Assembly (NCBI GenBank): GCA_020217035.1
Contig: JAIWOG010000140.1
Coordinates: forward strand, 1 to 10,000
Origin: Magnetospirillum sp.
GTDB lineage: Bacteria; Pseudomonadota; Alphaproteobacteria; Rhodospirillales; Magnetospirillaceae
Reading direction: 5' to 3'
DNA length: 10,000 nt
The translations under genes and the position numbers were made by a program. Under the pieces are notes generated by a model. It made no database searches. It was not told the origin of the DNA and worked only from the letters and a program-made list of their open reading frames with translations. Within the stretch, counting starts at the first letter, position 1, and the number at the start of each line of letters is the position of its first letter. Shown here one piece after another: positions 1 through 7,824 of the stretch.

Positions 1-167
1 AACCCGTCCACCGCGTCCTGGCCGGCGATGGCCCCAGCCCCGCTGCGGGTGGCGACGAAGCCGACGACGATGGATGGATCGGCGGCCCCCGACAAGCCGG
101 CGGCCCGCGCCGCAGCCGGCGCCGTGGCCAAAGCCGTCATCCCGGTCAAGAAATGGCGCCGCCGCAT
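1..167 (-). CDS. Exported protein with Tat signal, probable ABC-transporter solute-binding protein (3' end outside window)
   Basis: Only the first 55 codons are present; the gene continues past the left edge. Translation from the ATG at 167 begins MRRRHFLTGMTALATAPAAA. It has a twin-arginine motif (RRxFL, residues 3-7), a short hydrophobic stretch and an A-R-A signal-peptidase site at about residue 22, so the product should be exported folded to the periplasm. The first mature residues (DPSIVVGFVATRSGAGAIAG, 30-49, then QDAVDG) resemble the N-terminal strand and glycine-rich loop of LivK-type (Peripla_BP_6) binding proteins for branched-chain amino acids and similar ligands. That family assignment rests on about 30 residues and is tentative; the ligand cannot be told. 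The start is supported by an AAGGGA ribosome site at 175-180, 7 nt upstream and inside the end of tex. Only 4 nt separate it from the tex stop, so the two are probably co-transcribed. Confidence 0.6.
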   Translation of the reverse strand, partial: MRRRHFLTGMTALATAPAAARAAGLSGAADPSIVVGFVATRSGAGAIAGQDAVDG

Positions 168-171
168 GACT

Positions 172-2523
<2,352 letters not shown>

Positions 2524-2528
2524 CAACG

Positions 2529-2534
2529 TTCCTT
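2529..2534 (-). promoter_or_regulatory. Ribosome binding site of tex
   Basis: AAGGAA on the minus strand lies 5 nt upstream of the ATG at 2523. It decides the tex start in favour of this ATG over the in-frame TTG at 2544. Confidence 0.75.
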
Positions 2535-2635
2535 CATGGTTCAACCCAAGCCAAGCTGTTTAGCCTGTGCCGGGCCTGCTGGGAAGCACAAACCCCGCCC
2601 TATTTCCGCCGCATGACCGTGCTGTCATCGAGGTC

Positions 2636-2671
2636 TCTGGACAGCCGATTCGGGAGGGAATACTGTCCAGA
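2636..2671. promoter_or_regulatory. Perfect 9-bp inverted repeat upstream of the ndvB-like gene
   Basis: TCTGGACAG (2636-2644) and its exact reverse complement CTGTCCAGA (2663-2671) are separated by 18 nt. The right arm ends 32 nt before the start codon of the glucan synthase gene. It may be an operator for a dimeric regulator, or a stem-loop in the 5' untranslated leader. The T-run at 2681-2686 is 9 nt past the stem, so it is not a canonical intrinsic terminator. Function is inferred from position only. Confidence 0.45.
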
Positions 2672-2686
2672 AAATAGTCCTTTTTT

Positions 2687-2693
2687 GGGGGAA
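2687..2693 (+). promoter_or_regulatory. Probable ribosome binding site of the ndvB-like gene
   Basis: GGGGGAA lies 10 nt upstream of the ATG at 2704. The spacing is slightly long, but it is the only purine-rich element near this start. Confidence 0.5.
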
Positions 2694-2703
2694 TCCCACT
2701 TCC

Positions 2704-5349
2704 ATGCGCCTGTCCGGCTTTCTGGTCCTGATCTTCATCATCCTGGCTAATCTTGGCTTCTGGGCGGCTCTGAACCAGCCCAAATCCGGCTTGCCATGGG
2801 CAGGGACCATCCATTCGGTGTCGTTCTCGCCGTCGCGCGCCGACGACGACCCCACCATCGTGCGCCAGTTCCCGCAATACGAAGACACCATGCTGGCCAC
2901 GCGCGAGGAAATGGACGAAGACCTTGCCATGCTGTCGGGCAAGGTCACCCAGGTCCGCACCTATTCCACCCTGGAAGGGCTGGACCAGGTGCCGGAACTG
3001 GCTGGCAAGCACGGCTTGAAGGCGGTTCCCGGCGCCTGGCTGGACGAACGCCTGGGCCGCAACGAACGCGAGATCGCCAACATCATCCGCATCGCGCGGG
3101 ACAATCCCAACGTCGAACGCGTCATTATCGGCAACGAAAACCTGACGCTGCATCGCCTGACCCCGGAACAGATGATCCGCTACATCCGCCGGGTGCGCGC
3201 CGAGATTCCGGCCCATGTCAAGATCAGCACGGCGGAAGCCTGGTCCATCTGGCTGGAACATCCGGAAGTGGCCCAGGAAGTGGACTTCATCACCATCCAC
3301 ACCTTGCCCTTCTGGGAACGCGTCGACATCGAGGAAGCGCTTGCCTTCACCCAGCGCATGGTGCGCGAGGTCAAGGCCGCCTATCCCGACAAGCCGCTTT
3401 ACATCGGCGAAGTGGGCTGGCCGTCGGCCGGACGCTCGTACGGCCGGGCCGAGCCCAGCCTGGTCAACCAGGCTTTGTTCCTGCGCCGCTTCCTGAATTG
3501 GGCCAACGAGGAAGGGCTGGACTACAACGTCGTCGAAGCCTTCGACCAGCCGTGGAAGGTCAACCTGGACGGCACCGCGTCGGAAAAGCACTGGGGCATC
3601 TTCACCGTCGAACGCACGCCCAAGTTCGACTGGATCGGCCCGGTCATCGAATTCCAGGAATGGCCGTTCCAGGCCGCCGCCGCCACCCTGATCGCCTTCT
3701 TGCCGGTGGCGTGGTTCCTGATGCGCTGGAAAGACCTGCGTCTGGCCGGCAAGGTGTTCTTCGCCATGCTGGTGCAGTTCGCCGCCACCTTGGTGATCTG
3801 GACCATGTCGACCCCGGTGGTGCGCGACCTGGCGCCGGCCACCGAATTGATGGTCTTCGTACTGCTGCCGGCCCAGTTGCTTTTGCTGGTGGTGGTGCTG
3901 ATCAACGGCATCGAGGTCACCGAGCTGACCTGGTCGGGACGCCTGAAACGCGGCTTCAAGCCCCATCCCCCCGACGTCATCAAGCGCTTCCCCAAGGTGT
4001 CGCTGCACCTGCCGTGCTATAACGAGCCGCCGGAAATGGTGAAGCTGACCATCGATTCGCTGTTGGCGCTGGACTATCCCAACTTCGAAATCATCGTCTT
4101 GGACAACAACACCAAGAAGGAAGAAGTGTGGCGCCCGGTCGAGGCATATTGCGCCCAGTTCCCCGACAAGGTGAAGTTCTACCATCTGGCGCCGTGGCCC
4201 GGCGCCAAGGCCGGCGCCTTGAATTTCGGCCTCTCCGTCACCGACCCGGAAGCCGAGATCATCGGCGTCGTCGATTCCGACTATCAGGTCCGCCGCGACT
4301 GGCTGTCCTCGCTGGTGCCCTATTTCGAGGACCCCAAGGTCGGCCACGTCCAGGCGCCCCAGGATCACCGCGACTGGGAACGCGACCTGTTCAAGGAAAT
4401 GATCAACTGGGAATATGCCGGCTTCTTCGACATCGGCATGGTGTTCAGGAACGAGGCCAACGCCATCATCCAGCACGGCACCATGACCCTGGTGCGCAAG
4501 AAGGCCATGGCCGATGCCGGCCAGTGGGCCGAGTGGTGCATCGTCGAAGACGCCGAGTTGGGCCTGCGCATGATGAAGCTGGGCTACGAATCGGTCTACA
4601 TCCAGGAACGCATGGGCCATGGTCTGGTTCCCGACAGCTTCATGGCCTACAAGAAACAGCGCTTCCGCTGGGCCTATGGCGCCGTCCAAATCCTGAAAGC
4701 CCATTGGAAAAGCCTGATCCCGTTCAAGGAAACCGGCCTGACCGCCGGCCAGAAATACCATTTCGTGTCGGGCTGGCTGCCGTGGTTCGCCGACGGCTTC
4801 TATCTGATGTTCTGCCTGACCAGCCTGTTCTGGACCGCCGGCATGGTGCTGGCGCCCAGGTACTTCGACACCCCCTTGGCGTTCTTCATCCTGCCGACGG
4901 TCGGCGTGTTCGTGGCCAAGATCATCCACCACATCTTCCTTTACACCACCCGGGTGAAATGCGGCTGGAAGCAACGCCTGTTGTCGGCGGTGGCCGGCAT
5001 GGGCCTGACCTACGCCATCGCCTGGGCCATGTGGCAGGGCATCTTCACCAAGCACACGCCGTTCATGCGCACCCCCAAGATGGCCGACAAGGTGGGGCTG
5101 AAGGACGCGGTGAAGATGACGTTGGAAGAAACCAGCCTGATGCTGCTGCATTGGGCGGCGGCCATCGCCGTGCTGGTTCCCGGCCACAATTACTACGACC
5201 CGGAAATCCGCCTGTGGTCCATCGTGCTGGTGGTGCAATCCATGCCCTTCCTGGCCGCTTTGGTGGCGTCCATCATCTCGACCCTGCCGTCGCGCCCGGC
5301 CCCGGAAGAAAAGGCCCCCAGCGGCCCGCAGCCGGCGGCCGCCGAATAG
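2704..5349 (+). CDS. ndvB: NdvB-like beta-glucan synthase: GH17 transglycosylase fused to membrane GT2 glycosyltransferase
   Basis: This 881-residue inner-membrane protein has an N-terminal membrane anchor (about 4-22) and a predicted periplasmic GH17 domain (about 30-315). Hydrophobic segments follow at about 324-341, 350-369 and 380-402. A cytoplasmic GT2 domain (about 428-660) and four or five more hydrophobic segments lead to a Pro/Ala-rich tail. GH17 catalytic candidates are Glu145 in GNEN (acid/base) and Glu236 in GEVGWP (nucleophile). GT2 motifs are PCYNEPPE (437-444), DSD (524-526), ED (615-616) and QRFRW (652-656). The architecture is that of NdvB of Bradyrhizobium and Pseudomonas. 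There the GT2 polymerises beta-1,3-glucan from UDP-glucose and the GH17 domain remodels chains by transglycosylation, giving cyclic or branched periplasmic glucans. Whether this product is cyclic cannot be read from sequence. An NdvC-type partner is not in the window. hupU follows after 42 nt (or 9 nt from an alternative upstream start) on the same strand. Confidence 0.88.
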   Translation: MRLSGFLVLIFIILANLGFWAALNQPKSGLPWAGTIHSVSFSPSRADDDPTIVRQFPQYEDTMLATREEMDEDLAMLSGKVTQVRTYSTLEGLDQVPELAGKHGLKAVPGAWLDERLGRNEREIANIIRIARDNPNVERVIIGNENLTLHRLTPEQMIRYIRRVRAEIPAHVKISTAEAWSIWLEHPEVAQEVDFITIHTLPFWERVDIEEALAFTQRMVREVKAAYPDKPLYIGEVGWPSAGRSYGRAEPSLVNQALFLRRFLNWANEEGLDYNVVEAFDQPWKVNLDGTASEKHWGIFTVERTPKFDWIGPVIEFQEWPFQAAAATLIAFLPVAWFLMRWKDLRLAGKVFFAMLVQFAATLVIWTMSTPVVRDLAPATELMVFVLLPAQLLLLVVVLINGIEVTELTWSGRLKRGFKPHPPDVIKRFPKVSLHLPCYNEPPEMVKLTIDSLLALDYPNFEIIVLDNNTKKEEVWRPVEAYCAQFPDKVKFYHLAPWPGAKAGALNFGLSVTDPEAEIIGVVDSDYQVRRDWLSSLVPYFEDPKVGHVQAPQDHRDWERDLFKEMINWEYAGFFDIGMVFRNEANAIIQHGTMTLVRKKAMADAGQWAEWCIVEDAELGLRMMKLGYESVYIQERMGHGLVPDSFMAYKKQRFRWAYGAVQILKAHWKSLIPFKETGLTAGQKYHFVSGWLPWFADGFYLMFCLTSLFWTAGMVLAPRYFDTPLAFFILPTVGVFVAKIIHHIFLYTTRVKCGWKQRLLSAVAGMGLTYAIAWAMWQGIFTKHTPFMRTPKMADKVGLKDAVKMTLEETSLMLLHWAAAIAVLVPGHNYYDPEIRLWSIVLVVQSMPFLAALVASIISTLPSRPAPEEKAPSGPQPAAAE

Positions 5350-5364
5350 CGACCTTGCATGCGC

Positions 5365-5394
5365 CATGGCGGCCAGCCTAAGCTGGCCGCCATG
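5365..5394 (+). promoter_or_regulatory. Perfect 13-bp hairpin enclosing the hupU start codon
   Basis: CATGGCGGCCAGC (5365-5377) and GCTGGCCGCCATG (5382-5394) are exact reverse complements around the 4-nt loop CTAA. Ten of 13 pairs are G-C, so the RNA stem should be very stable. The last three bases of the right arm are the ATG at 5392, the favoured hupU start, so folding would hide it. No Shine-Dalgarno sequence is visible just upstream. A terminator for the ndvB-like gene is an alternative, but only a short T4 run occurs 9 nt beyond the stem. The hairpin is directly visible; its role is inferred. Confidence 0.7.
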
Positions 5395-6369
5395 AGCGAG
5401 CCCTTTTCCATCCTTTGGCTTCAGGCCGGATCCTGCGGCGGCTGCACCATGTCCATGCTGGCCGCCGACGATGTCGGCCTGGTCCACGCCCTGGACCGTT
5501 TCGGCATCCGCCTGCTGTGGCATCCGTCGCTGTCGGCGGAATGCGGCGCCGAGGCCCTGGCGATCCTTGAAGATGCCGCCAGTGGCCGCGTCAAGGTGGA
5601 CGCGCTGTGCGTGGAAGGGGCGGCCTTGACCGGCCCCGACGGATCGGGGCGCTTTCAGATCCTGTCCGGCACCGGCCAACCCTTGACACAGTGGATCAAG
5701 GCCATTGCCGCCCATGCCCGCCATGTGGTGGCGGTGGGCTCGTGCGCCGCCTTTGGCGGTTTTCCCGCGGCCGAGGCCAACCCCACCGAGGCGGTGGCCC
5801 TGCAAAGCCTGCTGGGGACCGATTTTCACGCCCTGGGTGGTCTTCCGGTGATCAACGTCGCCGGCTGCGCCCCCCATCCCGGCTGGCTGGTGGAAAGCCT
5901 GGCCGAATTGGCGCTGTCGGGGACCTGCGCCCTGGATTCCCTGGGCCGGCCGCGGGCCTTCGCCGACCATCTGGCCCATCATGGCTGTGGTCGCAACGAG
6001 TTCTATGAATTCAAGGCTTCGGCGGCGCGGCCGTCCGATCGTGGCTGCCTGATGGAAAATCTGGGCTGCAAGGCGACCCAGGCGCCCGGCGACTGCAACA
6101 TCCGTCGCTGGAACGGCTATGGCTCGTGCACCGATGCCGGCTATGCCTGCATCAACTGCACCTCGCCCGATTTCCAGGACCCCGAGGCGCCGTTCGCCGA
6201 AACCGCCAAGATCGCCGGCATTCCCGTCGGCCTGCCGGTGGACATGCCGAAAGCCTGGTTCGTCGCCCTGGCGGCGCTGTCGAAATCGGCGACGCCGAAA
6301 CGGGTGCGGGCCAATTCCCACGCCGACCACGTCATCGTCCCCCCCGCCCGCCTGCCCCCCAAACCCTGA
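5392..6369 (+). CDS. hupU: Regulatory [NiFe] hydrogenase small subunit HupU/HoxB (H2 sensor)
   Basis: This 325-residue iron-sulfur subunit of the cytoplasmic H2-sensing hydrogenase passes electrons from the NiFe site in HupV. It has no Tat signal, unlike uptake-hydrogenase small subunits, and starts directly at the first cluster domain (ILWLQAGSCGGCTMS). Proximal [4Fe-4S] ligands are Cys15, Cys18, Cys118 (GSCAA) and Cys159 (AGCAPHPGW). Distal ligands are likely His196, Cys199, Cys219 and Cys226. The medial cluster has Cys235, Cys253 and Cys256 plus Cys246, where standard enzymes have Pro. The C-terminal extension (KAWFVALAALSKSATPKRVR, 287-306, ending near ADHVIVPP) is typical of HoxB/HupU and in known members supports dimerisation and kinase contact. 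The ATG at 5392 is favoured by family length; an in-frame ATG at 5359 would add 11 residues. Neither has a clear ribosome site. The stop overlaps the hupV start. Confidence 0.94.
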   Translation: MSEPFSILWLQAGSCGGCTMSMLAADDVGLVHALDRFGIRLLWHPSLSAECGAEALAILEDAASGRVKVDALCVEGAALTGPDGSGRFQILSGTGQPLTQWIKAIAAHARHVVAVGSCAAFGGFPAAEANPTEAVALQSLLGTDFHALGGLPVINVAGCAPHPGWLVESLAELALSGTCALDSLGRPRAFADHLAHHGCGRNEFYEFKASAARPSDRGCLMENLGCKATQAPGDCNIRRWNGYGSCTDAGYACINCTSPDFQDPEAPFAETAKIAGIPVGLPVDMPKAWFVALAALSKSATPKRVRANSHADHVIVPPARLPPKP

Positions 6370-7784
6370 TGAGCAATGCCAAACGACTGATCGTCGGCCC
6401 CTTCAACCGGGTCGAAGGGGACCTGGAAGTGACCCTGGACATCTCGGCCGGGCAGGTGCAGACGGCCCGCGTCACCGCGCCCATGTATCGCGGCTTCGAA
6501 CGCATCCTGGTCGGCCGCCCGCCGGAAGACGCGCTGGTGGTGGCGCCGCGCATCTGCGGCATCTGTTCGGTGTCGCAATCGGTGGCCGCCGCCCGCGCCC
6601 TGGCCTCGGTGGCCCAAGTGCGGCTGCCGGAAAACGGCCGGCTGCTGACCGACCTGATGCTGGCATGCGAGAACGCCGCCGACCACCTGACCCATTTCGT
6701 GCTGTTCTTCATGCCCGATTTCGTCCGCCCGGTTTACGCCGGACGTCCTTGGTTCGCCGCCGCCGAACGGCGTTTCGCCGCCATGAATGGCGAGGCGTCG
6801 CGCCAGTTGGTGCCGGCACGGGCGCGTTTCCTGCACCTGATGGGCCTGCTGGCCGGCAAATGGCCGCATAGCCTGGCCATCCAGCCCGGTGGCGTCACCA
6901 AGGCGGCGGATAGCGGCGAACGCATCCGCCTGTTGGGCATCCTGGCCGATTTCCGCCGTCAGTTGGAACAGGTGCTGTTCGCCGATTCCTTGGAAGCCGT
7001 CGCCGCGCTTTGCAGCCGCGCCGCCCTGGATGCCTGGGCCGACAAGGCGCCCGCCGACCACGGCGATTTCCGCCTGTTTCTGCACATCGCCCGCGACCTG
7101 GGGCTGGACCATTCCGGGCGCGGCCCCGACCGCTTTCTATCCCACGGCTCGTTCGGCTTGTTTCCGGCAGGGCTGGCGGCGGACGGACAGGTCAGGGCCT
7201 TTGACCCGGCGCAGGTCCACGAAGACCTGACCCACGCCTGGATGGACAGCCCCAGCCGTCCCGACGCCGACAAACAGGGCGCCTATTCCTGGTGCAAGGC
7301 GCCGCGCCTGGACGGCCGCAGCGTCGAGACCGGGGCCTTGGCCCGCGCCATGGTCGCCGCCGACCCGCTGGCCCGCGACCTGTGCGGCAAGGGTGGCGGT
7401 TCCGTCGAGGCGCGGGTGGTGGCCCGCCTGGTGGAACTGGCCAAGCTGGTCGTCGCCATGGAAGACTGGACCAAGCAAATCCGCCCCGGCGACGCCATCT
7501 GCGAGGAAGCGCCGCTGCCGCTGCACGGTCACGGCCTGGGATTGGTGGAAGCCGCCCGAGGCGCCCTGTCGCACCGCCTGGACCTGGACGGCGGCCGCAT
7601 CCGCGACTATGCCATCATCGCGCCCACCACCTGGAACTTCAGCCCGCGCGATTCGCTGGGAAATCCTGGTCCGCTGGAGCAGGCGCTTCAGGGTGCCGCC
7701 GTCATGGACGGCGAAACCACGCCGGTCGCCGTCCAGCACATCGTGCGCAGTTTCGATCCCTGCATGGCCTGCACGGTGCACTGA
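6369..7784 (+). CDS. hupV: Regulatory [NiFe] hydrogenase large subunit HupV/HoxC (H2 sensor)
   Basis: This 471-residue subunit carries the NiFe(CN)2CO site. The N-terminus VGPFNRVEGDLEV is family-typical. L1 is RICGICSVSQ (61-70): Cys63 and Cys66 are ligands, and Gln70 stands where uptake enzymes have His. L2 is DPCMACTVH (463-471) with Cys465 and Cys468. The protein ends exactly on His471, so there is no C-terminal peptide for a maturation endopeptidase, as in characterised HupV/HoxC. Ile65 and Phe113 match the bulky residues that narrow the gas channel in sensor hydrogenases. With HupU it should signal H2 to a HupT/HoxJ-type kinase controlling uptake-hydrogenase genes, but no such kinase is in the window. 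The ATG overlaps the hupU stop (TGATG at 6367-6371) and has no ribosome site of its own, implying translational coupling. The frame is open upstream to 6126, but that part lies inside hupU. Confidence 0.96.
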   Translation: MSNAKRLIVGPFNRVEGDLEVTLDISAGQVQTARVTAPMYRGFERILVGRPPEDALVVAPRICGICSVSQSVAAARALASVAQVRLPENGRLLTDLMLACENAADHLTHFVLFFMPDFVRPVYAGRPWFAAAERRFAAMNGEASRQLVPARARFLHLMGLLAGKWPHSLAIQPGGVTKAADSGERIRLLGILADFRRQLEQVLFADSLEAVAALCSRAALDAWADKAPADHGDFRLFLHIARDLGLDHSGRGPDRFLSHGSFGLFPAGLAADGQVRAFDPAQVHEDLTHAWMDSPSRPDADKQGAYSWCKAPRLDGRSVETGALARAMVAADPLARDLCGKGGGSVEARVVARLVELAKLVVAMEDWTKQIRPGDAICEEAPLPLHGHGLGLVEAARGALSHRLDLDGGRIRDYAIIAPTTWNFSPRDSLGNPGPLEQALQGAAVMDGETTPVAVQHIVRSFDPCMACTVH

Positions 7785-7795
7785 GCACGGCGAAT

Positions 7796-7824
7796 TCAGC
7801 CGCCGTCTTCGTCCTGGCGGCTGA
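7796..7824. terminator. Candidate bidirectional hairpin at the hupV / CorC-like convergence
   Basis: TCAGCCGCC (7796-7804) and GGCGGCTGA (7816-7824) form a perfect 9-bp stem with an 11-nt loop. It begins at the stop codon of the minus-strand gene, 12 nt past the hupV stop. It is well placed to separate convergent transcripts, but neither side has a T-run and the loop is long. It may be a coincidence of GC-rich coding sequence. Confidence 0.3.

Larger units (their letters stand above)
2524..2703. other. Divergent intergenic region between tex and the ndvB-like gene
   Basis: This 180-nt non-coding stretch must hold the promoters of both divergent genes. I could not identify convincing -35/-10 boxes or a sigma-54 (-24/-12) pair on either strand. 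The right half is locally AT-richer, with AAAATA at 2671-2676 and a run of six T at 2681-2686. It also contains the inverted repeat at 2636-2671, listed separately. Long open frames that cross this region are shadows of the flanking genes. Confidence 0.6.

Noticed and set aside
2524..2544. TTG at 2544 as the tex start
   Set aside because: The ATG at 2523 has a good AAGGAA site 5 nt ahead that lies inside the longer version, and it fits the family N-terminus.
5359..5391. ATG at 5359 as the hupU start
   Set aside because: It would add 11 residues not seen in HupU/HoxB and has no ribosome site. It is not excluded, because the start at 5392 also lacks one and is inside a hairpin.
5365..5407. Intrinsic terminator after ndvB
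   Set aside because: The stem is strong, but only four T occur, 9 nt past it and inside hupU, so a canonical terminator is not supported.
2560..6330. A 1256-codon open frame on the minus strand across ndvB and hupU
   Set aside because: The translation is rich in Gly, His, Gln and Arg with no recognisable domain, and it lies antisense to two genes with intact catalytic motifs. Long antisense frames are expected at this GC content.
6126..6368. Upstream in-frame extension of hupV
   Set aside because: It lies wholly inside the hupU coding region. The family N-terminus begins at the ATG at 6369, coupled by TGATG.
5392..7784. Membrane-bound uptake hydrogenase (hupSL)
   Set aside because: There is no Tat signal on the small subunit, no C-terminal peptide on the large subunit, and Gln replaces His in L1. 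These place it in the sensor class.
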